Notes: generated by a model not told the origin, from the letters alone. DNA of 43,012 nucleotides from a virus (IMGVR_UViG_3300031565_000100:1-43012), one strand, 5' to 3'. Counted from the stretch's first letter, positions 23,273 to 29,934 are shown. Program-made: numbers and translations.

Positions 23273-23966
23273 TTCGCAATTTATCCTTGCTGAATTTTTC
23301 ACTTGGATTTATGGGCATAATCTCATGGTAAGGTGTGCCATTTATGACCACGCCACAAGCTAACACCGGGCGTTCCTTGATATGCCTGCCGTATGCAAAT
23401 TGCCATGCCTTCACGTCCACGCCACAGCCAACGTCCATTGCAAATATCCTCGTAATCGGATTCACTTTCCACTTGACCCCGGCCCTGGCATGGCAATGGC
23501 CCATAACAACAGACATGAGCATTTTACATGCTACGTTATAGGCGGGATGGATTCCACCGTGACCTGTGCCGTGAAGATAATATACATTATCAATAACAAA
23601 GTCATAATCCCATTTCCATCCAGGCGTTCCCCATATTTTCTTATCGTCACGGAGATATTTCACTGGTATGTTGACAGATTCAGCTAATCGTCTAATACGA
23701 TCATCGTGATTTCCAATACAGACACAAGCCTTTGGAAATGCTTTATACCATTTACGAATAGCCTGTTTAGTCAAAAGTCGTTCATCTTCTGGTCCTGGAC
23801 ATTGCGGATTGCTGGCATGAAAGCTAATAGCCTGGAGATCGGCTATATCACCAATAAGTACTGTCTTGTTGCACTTATATTTCTTCCCGATAGACTTACA
23901 GAACGGCAGATATTGTGGGTGTGAAACAGGTTCATGGATGTCACCGCAGACTAAAACACGCGCCAT
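23262..23966 (-). CDS. Calcineurin-like metallophosphoesterase
   Basis: 234 residues with all family motifs in order: GDIH (8-11), GDIAD (39-43), GNHDD (85-89), HGTGHGG (132-138) and GHCHA (156-160), which bind the two metals. GAGGTTATAAT precedes the ATG. Phage members hydrolyse phosphodiesters or phosphomonoesters, for example DNA ends or nucleotides. Lies with HAD and deoxyribosyltransferase-like genes, so nucleotide or end processing is likely; exact substrate unknown. Confidence 0.85.
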   Translation of the reverse strand: MARVLVCGDIHEPVSHPQYLPFCKSIGKKYKCNKTVLIGDIADLQAISFHASNPQCPGPEDERLLTKQAIRKWYKAFPKACVCIGNHDDRIRRLAESVNIPVKYLRDDKKIWGTPGWKWDYDFVIDNVYYLHGTGHGGIHPAYNVACKMLMSVVMGHCHARAGVKWKVNPITRIFAMDVGCGVDVKAWQFAYGRHIKERPVLACGVVINGTPYHEIMPINPSEKFSKDKLRNGK

Positions 23967-23967
23967 A

Positions 23968-24345
23968 TTATAACCTCAAAATAAGATCAATGTCAATGGG
24001 ATCAGTTACTATCATTATCTGTTTATTTGCTACAGAAGCAGCATCATGCTCTTTTTTCATGCCCAATGAAAGTTCGCCTTCAAAGTTATAAAATATCACA
24101 AGGTCTGACGCTGTTACAATTTGACAGTCTATGGCAAGAATCTGTTTTATAGTCAAATAGCCTTCGTCAAATGCCCGTGATATAAAATCCTCGGATTCAG
24201 CAGGAACGTAAAGACCAATATCAGGCCGTATTGCCCGAATAATCTTAGCTAATCGCTTGGCCCTATCGCAATTAGCCCGCTGCATAGCAGGCGTGGCGTG
24301 TACCCCGGCAAACCCTCTGATCGGATGGCTTAAATATGCTTTCAT
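23968..24345 (-). CDS. Nucleoside 2-deoxyribosyltransferase-like protein (DUF4406 type)
   Basis: 125 residues. Starts MKAYLSHPIRGFAGVHATPA, then NCDRAKRLAKIIRAIRPDIG, YVPAESEDFISRAFD, and ILAIDCQIVTASDLVIFYNF: the YLSHPIRG start, the small Rossmann-like alternation and the Asp before a hydrophobic strand are typical of this family, which cleaves or exchanges bases on deoxynucleosides. It is placed between a metallophosphoesterase and a dATP/dGTP diphosphohydrolase-like gene, supporting deoxynucleotide pool work. Catalytic competence cannot be judged by eye. Confidence 0.65.
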   Translation of the reverse strand: MKAYLSHPIRGFAGVHATPAMQRANCDRAKRLAKIIRAIRPDIGLYVPAESEDFISRAFDEGYLTIKQILAIDCQIVTASDLVIFYNFEGELSLGMKKEHDAASVANKQIMIVTDPIDIDLILRL

Positions 24346-24348
24346 TAG

Positions 24349-24825
24349 TTACCCCCCACATCCCGAGCAAACAATAGCAGATGGAACAGGTGGACAAAAC
24401 AGTTCATTGCATATTGCACATCGCTTAGGCTGTCGAAGTCCATCAGATGATCTAACCTGCTGTCCCGCTGCTTCTGCTGGTGAGGGTATGTCTGCCAACT
24501 CCGCAGGCAATATACCCTGCCGTATCCGCAATTTAGTGGCAAGATATACCACAGCACACCACGCAAGTGCCCGGTCGTGACTTTCATCTGTTAGGCCCAT
24601 TTTTTCCTGGGCGATATGCCGTTCAAGTGAGTTTATTAGCTCACTTAGCGGTATTCCTTTTTCCCAATTTCTACCACCGTGTAAAACAGCACCTTCTTCA
24701 AAATGTTTGCATATTTCAAGGTAGGCATCCCCAGGAAAAAGAACAGGAGTACCCTTATCTTTAGCTGGTTGTTTGTGTGCTCCGGTGCTAAATTGACGTG
24801 CTTCGCCTTCTTCTTTTTTGATCAT
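24349..24825 (-). CDS. dATP/dGTP diphosphohydrolase-like protein (DUF5664 type) with C-terminal zinc ribbon
   Basis: 158 residues. N-terminal block ARQFSTGAHKQPAKDKGTPVLF, CKHFEEGAVLHGGRNWEKG, LINSLERHIAQEKMG and SHDRALAWCAVVYLATKLR matches the all-alpha pyrophosphohydrolase family, in which the Glu/His helices bind Mg and dNTP. The C-terminus CAICNELFCPPVPSAIVCSG is a CxxC...CxxC zinc ribbon fused to it. Known relatives shape dNTP pools; some are linked to base-modified phage genomes. TAATG overlap with the upstream gene. Confidence 0.7.
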   Translation of the reverse strand: MIKKEEGEARQFSTGAHKQPAKDKGTPVLFPGDAYLEICKHFEEGAVLHGGRNWEKGIPLSELINSLERHIAQEKMGLTDESHDRALAWCAVVYLATKLRIRQGILPAELADIPSPAEAAGQQVRSSDGLRQPKRCAICNELFCPPVPSAIVCSGCGG

Positions 24826-25268
24826 TATTTTATCCTCACTTGATCCAGGGTAACAACATCGTTATAGTATCTTATGCTGGATTTTTCATTCTCCTGTAGC
24901 CAAGCATTAGTAAGCCGTCCATCTTCAGCAACACAAATAATTTGACCCTTGTAGGTGGAGCGTAAAATGTAATCTGGTAATCGCAGAATCACGCGGTCAT
25001 ACGCCGGTCCGCTAAATTTTCCCAACCTCACTGCTGATAGTGGAACGGGTTCTTGCCTCTTGGTAAAAACTTCTTCACCATCAAGGAGTAGCTTTATTTC
25101 ACCCTTATGTGCATCAACTGAAAAGCTCAAACTTTCTTTGCCTGCAAATAATTGTACTTTCATACTTTTCTCTTTTCTAACATACCACCATGTTTGTCCA
25201 CAAAAATCAACATATTTGGTTCCCAACGAATATTGTGGAGTCTTGTCAAATTTACTTGTATCTATCAT
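24825..25268 (-). CDS. Hypothetical protein with YxxGTKYVD N-terminal motif
   Basis: 147 residues. N-terminus TPQYSLGTKYVDFCGQTWWY is similar to that of the small gene at 25571-25747 (KYRIGTRYIDGIKQVFRYV), so the two share a motif or short domain. The rest is beta-rich (VQLFAGKESLSFSVDAHKGE, LRLPDYILRSTYKGQIICVA). No catalytic motif recognised. Coupled to neighbours on both sides (ATGA at start, TAATG at end). Function unknown. Confidence 0.55.
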   Translation of the reverse strand: MIDTSKFDKTPQYSLGTKYVDFCGQTWWYVRKEKSMKVQLFAGKESLSFSVDAHKGEIKLLLDGEEVFTKRQEPVPLSAVRLGKFSGPAYDRVILRLPDYILRSTYKGQIICVAEDGRLTNAWLQENEKSSIRYYNDVVTLDQVRIK

Positions 25269-25543
25269 TCTTCCAATGGATAGCCAGAGGCCAAATCATC
25301 AAATTCAGAATCACCGTCTATCCATTGACGAGCCTCTAATGCAGCAGGCACAACTTCCTCGTCAATACCGCTATGACCATATTTATCAAAAATGTCAGTG
25401 CTATCTAAGTTATTTTCCAAAACATCAATTTGAGCATCTAATTGAACCAAATTGTCAGTCCCAAATACGCTATAAGGACGAACTTTTGGTCTGACTTTTT
25501 TCAATGCTTCAATCTGTATTTTTATTTCTGCTGGAGTTTTCAT
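25265..25543 (-). CDS. Hypothetical phage protein (conserved type)
   Basis: 92 residues from ATG at 25543, with GGAG nine bases upstream. Sequence MKTPAEIKIQIEALKKVRPK then FGTDNLVQLDAQIDVLENNL and ALEARQWIDGDSEFDDLASG; this helix, middle and acidic tail pattern recurs in small phage proteins of unknown function. ATGA-coupled to the downstream gene. Confidence 0.55.
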   Translation of the reverse strand: MKTPAEIKIQIEALKKVRPKVRPYSVFGTDNLVQLDAQIDVLENNLDSTDIFDKYGHSGIDEEVVPAALEARQWIDGDSEFDDLASGYPLEE

Positions 25544-25570
25544 AGTATTTTTCTCCAATAATTATATCTA

Positions 25571-25747
25571 TTATTTTACCCTTATCCACCTATACAATAT
25601 ACACCGTATTGTTTTTCCATTTATCTTTCCCAATGAACCGAAGTCCATTTTGACATACCTAAATACTTGTTTTATCCCATCTATATATCTTGTTCCTATC
25701 CGATATTTTCGTTTGGAGTCTATTTTACTTAGGTCCGGGTACGGCAT
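25571..25747 (-). CDS. Small protein sharing a motif with the 24825-25268 gene
   Basis: 58 residues from ATG at 25747, preceded by GAAGGA. MPYPDLSKIDSKRKYRIGTR then YIDGIKQVFRYVKMDFG: the YRIGTRYID block mirrors YSLGTKYVD in the neighbouring gene. First gene after a promoter and structured leader (25773-25924), so it probably reports the regulation of that operon. Function unknown. Confidence 0.55.
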   Translation of the reverse strand: MPYPDLSKIDSKRKYRIGTRYIDGIKQVFRYVKMDFGSLGKINGKTIRCILYRWIRVK

Positions 25748-25772
25748 TATTACATCCTTCAAAAAAGAGGAT

Positions 25773-25858
25773 GGGGCCAGCGGAGGTAACTGGCCCCGGT
25801 GAGTGAATAGGAATGATTGCCGGGGGTGTGTGCCGCAGATTGCTCAAGCCCCACACCC
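25773..25858 (-). promoter_or_regulatory. Attenuator/riboswitch-like structured leader
   Basis: Between the minus promoter (25897-25924) and the gene starting at 25747. Reading 5' to 3' on the minus strand there are three overlapping pairings: GGGTGTG (25858-25852) with CACACCC (25830-25824); CCCCGG (25825-25820) with CCGGGG (25799-25794); and GGGGCCAG (25797-25790) with CTGGCCCC (25780-25773), followed by ATCCTCTTTTTT. The second shares bases with the first and third, so the pairings are mutually exclusive, as in terminator/antiterminator leaders. The loop of the third holds ACCTCC. No known riboswitch class recognised. Confidence 0.45.
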
Positions 25859-25896
25859 ATCCTAAAATGATACGTACCGTGTATAAACATACTTAT

Positions 25897-25924
25897 AGTA
25901 TAGCACTTCATATCAAAAAGTCAA
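25897..25924 (-). promoter_or_regulatory. Sigma70-type promoter, leftward
   Basis: On the minus strand TTGACT (25924-25919) and TATACT (25902-25897) are separated by 16 bp. Start site would be near 25890, giving a leader of about 140 bases to the ATG at 25747. The -35 box overlaps the stop of the upstream zinc-ribbon gene. The spacer differs from that of the promoters near 29.5-30.1 kb. Confidence 0.7.
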
Positions 25925-26070
25925 GTCTTTTTTTCTGCTCCGGCCATTTTTATTTCCATCCGGCATCTATAACAGTGTTTACCCTTCTTGGTAAATTGCT
26001 TGACAGGCTTTACAAATAAACAGCCTCTACAGAACCGCGTCATTATGGGACCAGGGTGTTTACGTGGCAT
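25921..26070 (-). CDS. Small zinc-ribbon protein
   Basis: 49 residues from ATG at 26070. FCRGCLFVKPVKQFTKKGKH then CYRCRMEIKM gives a CxxC...CxxC zinc ribbon, with a Lys-rich tail. The start overlaps the previous gene by 11 bases. Similar small zinc ribbons are frequent in phages and may bind nucleic acids. Function unknown. Confidence 0.55.
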   Translation of the reverse strand: MPRKHPGPIMTRFCRGCLFVKPVKQFTKKGKHCYRCRMEIKMAGAEKKT

Positions 26071-26224
26071 CTTGTTCCCGTTTCTGGTGATGTTCACCTT
26101 CACAGTGATTTTGACCCCGGTTATGGTAGCCACAGACACACCATTTATCGGATGTACGCGGAGTCTTGGGAATGGGGTGTTTATTCGCTCTGCAATAGGT
26201 CAGCCCTTGTTCATTTTTTCTCAT
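26060..26224 (-). CDS. Small Cys/His-rich protein
   Basis: 54 residues: MRKNEQGLTYCRANKHPIPK then SDKWCVCGYHNRGQNHCEGE, with four cysteines and several histidines, so metal binding is likely. A strong GGAGG lies upstream of ATG 26224, and the 5' end overlaps the preceding gene by 14 bases. Function unknown. Confidence 0.5.
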   Translation of the reverse strand: MRKNEQGLTYCRANKHPIPKTPRTSDKWCVCGYHNRGQNHCEGEHHQKREQDAT

Positions 26225-26714
26225 CTGATACCTCCACTATTTGTAATGGTAATCCCCACGTTTGCTTTCTGGTATGCCGGTCAAATTTTCTCATGCCAAC
26301 AGAAGGAAGGGACGGCATAAGTGTTCTTAATATACGCCCAAAATGATTGCGTGATATAGAATATCCTGCATATTTTTTCTGTAGCCATTCGGAAAAATAG
26401 GCATAGATTTTTTCATTTGGCACAAACTTATCAGCATCAGAGCAAACCCTGAACACCCCCATCCATGCCCGAACCACATCTTCCGCAGATATTTTCTTAG
26501 AAGGAAAACATTCATAGAATAACTGCATCAGGGTTTCTTTACTGTTCGGACAATCCTGAAGGTCAGGTCGTGTCGCTGCCCACGCTAAAAAATGGGCATA
26601 AAACCCATCCTCATTCATTACTTTACTCCGCTTGATTATTTTCTGCCGTATCAAGATTCTGACACATTCCCGATAGAATAGTCGTATCAGAATTAGCTTA
26701 CCTTGTTTTGTCAT
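26211..26714 (-). CDS. Putative DNA-binding protein resembling the C-terminal winged helix of phage primases
   Basis: 167 residues from ATG at 26714 (ATGA-coupled); an internal ATG at 26618 with GGAG is an alternative start. EKIYAYFSEWLQKKYAGYSI followed by SRNHFGRILRTLMPSLPS and KFDRHTRKQTWGLPLQI is the F..Y..W.....S...FGR.L.......R pattern seen in the C-terminal domain of D5/P4-type primases. Here it stands without the ATPase. May help initiation or regulate; tentative. Confidence 0.5.
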   Translation of the reverse strand: MTKQGKLILIRLFYRECVRILIRQKIIKRSKVMNEDGFYAHFLAWAATRPDLQDCPNSKETLMQLFYECFPSKKISAEDVVRAWMGVFRVCSDADKFVPNEKIYAYFSEWLQKKYAGYSISRNHFGRILRTLMPSLPSVGMRKFDRHTRKQTWGLPLQIVEVSDEKK

Positions 26715-27373
26715 TGGTAAAATTCCTCCGCTTCTTCCTTAGTCATAAAGAAGTGAATGCCGTGTGAACATTCAACGCGAATATCATCATCGAAGCTATC
26801 AGCGTGAACAATTTTACCTTCTTCATAATAAAGTTTTTTTATTGGTGAGTATCCGCTTCCCTTCAAAACTTTTACAAACGCGGCCCTGCATTTACGGCCC
26901 ACAAGAGAAGAAATACGTTTAGCCGACGCTGGTATGCGTATTTTGATAACGCCGTTTCCAGTTTTTTTCCACGCATCAAATGCACCAGTTTCAGGGCATA
27001 TCTGAAAGTCAGGCAGGTTTGCTCCCTGTAGGTCCGCATCCCGCAGGTTTGCCCCCCGTAGGTTTGCTCCCCATAGATTTGCCCCCCGTAGGTTTGCATC
27101 CTGTAGGTCCGCATCCTGTAGGTCCGCTCCCTGTAGGTCCGCATCCTGTAGGTATGCCCACCGTAGGTTTGCATCCTGTAGGTCCGCTCCCTGTAGGTCC
27201 GCATCCTGTAGGTCCGCATCCTGTAGGTCCGCTCCCTGTAGGTCTGCCCCCCGCAGGTCTGCCCCCCATAGGTCTGCTTCCCGCAGGTCTGCCCCCCGCA
27301 GGTCTGCCCTTACACCTTCTAATTTACCCTGAATCCATAATTCATGTTTCTCTAAAATTTCTTGTAAATTCAT
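26711..27373 (-). CDS. Pentapeptide-repeat protein with C-terminal domain (DUF5758-like)
   Basis: 220 residues from ATG at 27373 with GGAG upstream. Residues about 22-120 are about twenty tandem A(D/N)LxX pentapeptides (for example ADLRGADLREADLWG), which fold as a right-handed beta-helix, a DNA-mimic-like rod in some proteins. The C-terminal about 100 residues (CPETGAFDAWKKTGNG, AKRISSLVGRKCRAAFVKVL) match the domain often attached to phage pentapeptide proteins. Target unknown; gyrase or host-enzyme inhibition is one known role of the fold. Confidence 0.8.
   Translation of the reverse strand: MNLQEILEKHELWIQGKLEGVRADLRGADLREADLWGADLRGADLQGADLQDADLQDADLQGADLQDANLRWAYLQDADLQGADLQDADLQDANLRGANLWGANLRGANLRDADLQGANLPDFQICPETGAFDAWKKTGNGVIKIRIPASAKRISSLVGRKCRAAFVKVLKGSGYSPIKKLYYEEGKIVHADSFDDDIRVECSHGIHFFMTKEEAEEFYQ
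27016..27310. repeat. 15-bp tandem repeat array encoding the pentapeptides
   Basis: Nearly identical 15-bp units (plus-strand core GTAGGTCCGCATCCT) recur about twenty times inside the pentapeptide gene. Several adjacent units match at every base, so identity exceeds what protein conservation requires. This implies recent expansion by slippage or recombination, and copy-number variation among relatives is likely. Confidence 0.8.
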
Positions 27374-27403
27374 TTTAAGCTCCAATATTTTTCTATCCGT
27401 ATT

Positions 27404-27586
27404 TTATATTCCATTATACGCGATAAAACTTTCTCGATTTTTTGCAGACGATATAAAGACAAATGACGGCACAAAGCCCCATTTTTGTATAATCCATTGC
27501 TTGCATCGGGCATACGTTTGCCAATCGGTACGAATAATGTGTTGTTTGCCGTCGTCTTTCGTCCATACTCTATATTGCCTGGTCAT
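27404..27586 (-). CDS. Small hypothetical protein
   Basis: 60 residues from ATG at 27586 with GGAG upstream. MTRQYRVWTKDDGKQHIIRT, DWQTYARCKQWIIQKWGFVP: a compact alpha/beta-looking protein rich in Trp/Tyr/Lys. No recognised motif; lies between a pentapeptide gene and a possible HhH-type gene. Function unknown. Confidence 0.5.
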   Translation of the reverse strand: MTRQYRVWTKDDGKQHIIRTDWQTYARCKQWIIQKWGFVPSFVFISSAKNRESFIAYNGI

Positions 27587-27598
27587 ATTAGTCTCCAA

Positions 27599-28210
27599 TC
27601 AAAATGGAATATATTCTTCTTCTTCTTCTGCAAACGCAAATACCTGTTGATTTTGGTCTTGCCCAACACTATAAAAACTAACGGGCCGATAGCCTGCATC
27701 GGCTCGCGTTCCTGTCCATATTATAGCCTGAAGCTCCATCGCTGTCAAGCTAAAAATATCCGCATACCTGCGAATTTTTTCGGCATATTGATTATAGCGG
27801 AATTTTGCGTTCATAATGCGATTTTGCACTTTCAATTCGGTTATGCCAAAGAATACCAACATCCATGTATCTATAGTTACGTGGTCTGCATCACCGATGA
27901 GATTATGATAAAAACTGTTGACTTTATAGCCTGATAATTCTTCCCCCGCAAATGCCCGTTTGATATTCGGTATATGGCAGGGGAGCAATTCCCGATAATC
28001 CGGATTGTGCCCGCGTAAATAACCTTTGAGTAAACGCACAGCAAACCGCCAGTTCCTTTGCACATGAATACGCGGGGACGTTGCTGCCAACAGAGCACAG
28101 AATAACCGGGCGTGCTCACCAAACAAATGCTCGACCTGAGCATAGCTGTTGGCATACCACTGACCATAATATTCGTAATCCCGAATATACCGTTTTATTT
28201 TACGTTTCAC
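27599..28210 (-). CDS. Phage helical protein, possible HhH-GPD-like (DUF7178-like)
   Basis: 203 residues. ALLAATSPRIHVQRNWRFAV, then LSGYKVNSFYHNLIGDADHV and TIDTWMLVFFG. The arrangement Gly-x-Lys followed by VT(I/V)DTWM resembles the helix-hairpin-helix lysine and the following aspartate of HhH-GPD DNA glycosylases. The family in phages is of unknown function and I have not confirmed it. C-terminal acidic stretch EEEEEYIPF. If enzymatic, it could excise damaged or host bases. Confidence 0.45.
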   Translation of the reverse strand: MKRKIKRYIRDYEYYGQWYANSYAQVEHLFGEHARLFCALLAATSPRIHVQRNWRFAVRLLKGYLRGHNPDYRELLPCHIPNIKRAFAGEELSGYKVNSFYHNLIGDADHVTIDTWMLVFFGITELKVQNRIMNAKFRYNQYAEKIRRYADIFSLTAMELQAIIWTGTRADAGYRPVSFYSVGQDQNQQVFAFAEEEEEYIPF

Positions 28211-28505
28211 TGGTATGCTTGCTCCAATGCTTCATGTCTGTTGGTTTTTTGCCTGTACTTATCAACGTCCCATTGTGACTATAAACATACCACACCACCG
28301 TTCCCGATAACATTTTTTGTTTTTTATACTTGCTCCAGATAGCTTTAGCCAGTTTATACCACGTCAAATTGTGTAATATAATCTGTGTTTGCAGACGACA
28401 AGCATAATATCCGCTTAACTGCGAATAATCACAAAAGCTACCATGTTTGGCATACCATGCCGTTAGCGGCGTACCGATTATCAGGTTATATAAATACACT
28501 TTCAT
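28200..28505 (-). CDS. Small hypothetical protein
   Basis: 101 residues from ATG at 28505; the codon lies only 4 bp from a GC-rich inverted repeat (28509-28553). Aromatic and basic: MKVYLYNLIIGTPLTAWYAK, LAKAIWSKYKKQKMLSGTVV, SHNGTLISTGKKPTD. No domain recognised. Overlaps the following gene by 11 bases. Confidence 0.5.
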   Translation of the reverse strand: MKVYLYNLIIGTPLTAWYAKHGSFCDYSQLSGYYACRLQTQIILHNLTWYKLAKAIWSKYKKQKMLSGTVVWYVYSHNGTLISTGKKPTDMKHWSKHTSET

Positions 28506-28508
28506 AAT

Positions 28509-28553
28509 GCCCACGTTGCGTTTGCCGCTACGGCCTTGACTGCCGACGTGGGC
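28509..28553 (-). promoter_or_regulatory. Leader hairpin over the start of the 28200-28505 gene
   Basis: 8-bp inverted repeat GCCCACGT (28509-28516) and ACGTGGGC (28546-28553) encloses a second hairpin GCCG-CTA-CGGC (28524-28534). On the minus strand the right arm ends three bases before the ATG at 28505, so the only G-rich pre-start sequence (GTGGGC) is inside the stem. Could regulate translation or end transcription; no U-run. Confidence 0.4.
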
Positions 28554-28559
28554 CGATGA

Positions 28560-28835
28560 TTAGTTTATTGTATAATCTTCTTCATAGTATGTTTCATCTG
28601 GACCGTTTTCATCTTGGGTGTCATTGTCAATTATCGTGACCGACACACCCGCGTCTTTTTTGGTGACTTCGGCCACACCACTGGTCACTTCGATAATCAC
28701 TTCCATATTTTTGTCCCCTTTCTTTTGCTTGCATTGGTTATGGCAAATGTCTTGCCCGTCGATATTTTTTGCCAATGGCTGCTGGCACGTTTCACACCGC
28801 TTGATACTCTTTTCGTCCCAATCAACTTTGTCCAT
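28560..28835 (-). CDS. Zn-finger-like fusion / nested small phage protein
   Basis: 91 residues. The first 43 have CETCQQPLAKNIDGQDICHN with a CxxC and a later CxxxC, likely zinc binding. The rest, MEVIIEVTSGVAEVTKKDAG then VSVTIIDNDTQDENGP, looks like a separate small phage protein family of beta-type. An internal ATG at 28706 with GGGG eight bases upstream could give the 48-residue form alone, so one ORF may yield two products. Confidence 0.5.
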   Translation of the reverse strand: MDKVDWDEKSIKRCETCQQPLAKNIDGQDICHNQCKQKKGDKNMEVIIEVTSGVAEVTKKDAGVSVTIIDNDTQDENGPDETYYEEDYTIN

Positions 28836-28851
28836 CGTTCTAATCCCCCAA

Positions 28852-28977
28852 TCAACATAAGCTCAGGTATGCAGCCAGGGACAGATAGAATATACGTTTC
28901 AATTCTGCTATCGTGGCTGCATTTAAATACTGTTTATTCCGTTTGATAAACACCCTAATTTTTTCCCGAAGCTTCAT
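28852..28977 (-). CDS. Small basic helical protein
   Basis: 41 residues from ATG at 28977 with GGAGGA upstream: MKLREKIRVFIKRNKQYLNA then ATIAELKRIFYLSLAAYLSL. Strongly amphipathic with basic N-terminus and hydrophobic C-terminus. Start overlaps the AT-hook gene by 23 bases. Function unknown. Confidence 0.45.
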   Translation of the reverse strand: MKLREKIRVFIKRNKQYLNAATIAELKRIFYLSLAAYLSLC

Positions 28978-29212
28978 TATACTTATCCTCCAGATACTTG
29001 TTGCTTGCCGTAATTTTTTCGTACAATAGCCTTGCAATTCGCCCGGCTGTTGCACCACCAAACCGGGCAATGAAAACTGTTTTGTAATATTCTGCGGCTT
29101 CAGGCCCGGTCAATTCCTGCTTCTTTGCCGGTTTTTTCTTCGCCGGTGATTTCAATTCCGGGCACGGTGGTATTTTCTTTTTCTTATTTTTACTGCCCTT
29201 TGGTCGTCCCAT
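28955..29212 (-). CDS. AT-hook-like basic protein
   Basis: 85 residues. The N-terminus MGRPKGSKNKKKKIPP is an AT-hook-type minor-groove binding motif (GRPKGSKNKK). A Lys/Pro linker and a helical C-terminal region (GPEAAEYYKTVFIARFGGAT, IARLLYEKITASNKYLEDK) follow. May bind the AT-rich phage or host DNA and act as a regulator. TAATG-type overlap with the upstream gene. Confidence 0.6.
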   Translation of the reverse strand: MGRPKGSKNKKKKIPPCPELKSPAKKKPAKKQELTGPEAAEYYKTVFIARFGGATAGRIARLLYEKITASNKYLEDKYNEASGKN

Positions 29213-29466
29213 TATACAAACTTTGCCTCCACGTCTAATACTTGCACTAATACTGATTCTTGCCGATTCTCTTTTTTGATTCGATAGCTCAGTTTAATTA
29301 TACTATCATAATCATCGGTCACAATTTCGATTATTAGGCTGTGCTCACTGTGACCATGCCAATAACCTTCGGCCTTGATAATCGTGAACGATTCAAAATG
29401 CTCGGCAACAGTTTTTGTTATCCATGCATAGCCTATATTTTCTGTGCATATTCGGTATAGCTTCAT
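29212..29466 (-). CDS. Small hypothetical protein, first gene after the 29.5-kb promoter
   Basis: 84 residues from ATG at 29466, preceded by GGGGAATAAGACT. Alpha/beta composition: MKLYRICTENIGYAWITKTV, FESFTIIKAEGYWHGHSEHS, IIEIVTDDYDSIIKLSYRIK. Similar to small phage proteins with no function. Leader from the promoter at 29492-29520 is about 20 bases. Confidence 0.5.
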   Translation of the reverse strand: MKLYRICTENIGYAWITKTVAEHFESFTIIKAEGYWHGHSEHSLIIEIVTDDYDSIIKLSYRIKKENRQESVLVQVLDVEAKFV

Positions 29467-29491
29467 AGTCTTATTCCCCAACTATATTTAT

Positions 29492-29520
29492 AGTATACCA
29501 TATACTCAGGCCAATGTCAA
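29492..29520 (-). promoter_or_regulatory. Leftward sigma70 promoter (copy 1 of a repeated element)
   Basis: Minus strand TTGACA (29520-29515), 17-bp spacer, TATACT (29497-29492): consensus boxes and spacing. The 40-bp sequence 29492-29531 is an exact copy of 29994-30033. It includes AGTATA-CCA-TATACT, a palindrome over the -10, and GTGGATAATCC adjoining the -35. Drives the gene ending at 29212. Confidence 0.8.
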
Positions 29521-29543
29521 GTGGATAATCCGCAGGCCTCCAC

Positions 29544-29873
29544 TTATTCTGGTTTGCATACGTCTAATCGTTTGTAAACCTCGTCAAACCGTTCACCGCA
29601 TGACAGGCAAATATGTTCATAAACTATCTGGCCTGGATTAGGATAGTTTACGTCACCTATGTCAAATTGGCCCATGCCTTCTTCGTTACAAGTGGGACAC
29701 CTCAATTCGACACAAGCGTTATCCTTGATTGCCCGATTCAGAATATCGCGGTGCTGCTGATTCTTCACCGTGAAAAATGACAAGTCGGCTATAGCAAAAG
29801 CAAAACTTGCCAAGTCTCCGGTCTTTCGATATTCCTCAAATGCCTTTTGTGTTTTGTCTGTTATTGCTCCCAT
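29544..29873 (-). CDS. Zinc-ribbon protein with helical N-terminus
   Basis: 109 residues from ATG at 29873, with GGGAG upstream; a GTG at 29918 has no ribosome site. Helical start MGAITDKTQKAFEEYRKTGD, then CPTCNEEGMGQFDIGDVNY and CLSCGERFDEVYKRL forming CxxC...CxxC (zinc ribbon). It is the first gene of the leftward block and has a structured leader, so may be an early regulator. Function inferred only from motif. Confidence 0.6.
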   Translation of the reverse strand: MGAITDKTQKAFEEYRKTGDLASFAFAIADLSFFTVKNQQHRDILNRAIKDNACVELRCPTCNEEGMGQFDIGDVNYPNPGQIVYEHICLSCGERFDEVYKRLDVCKPE

Positions 29874-29934
29874 TGTCTTATTCTCCCAATACTTTGTTAG
29901 GACGTAGCTACGCACCACGTCGATATTATTACAA

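Noticed and set aside
26980-27378. Rightward ORF of Pro/Gly/Leu repeats opposite the pentapeptide gene
   Set aside because: It is the shadow of the 15-bp repeat array; the minus-strand pentapeptide frame has a recognised fold and a ribosome site.
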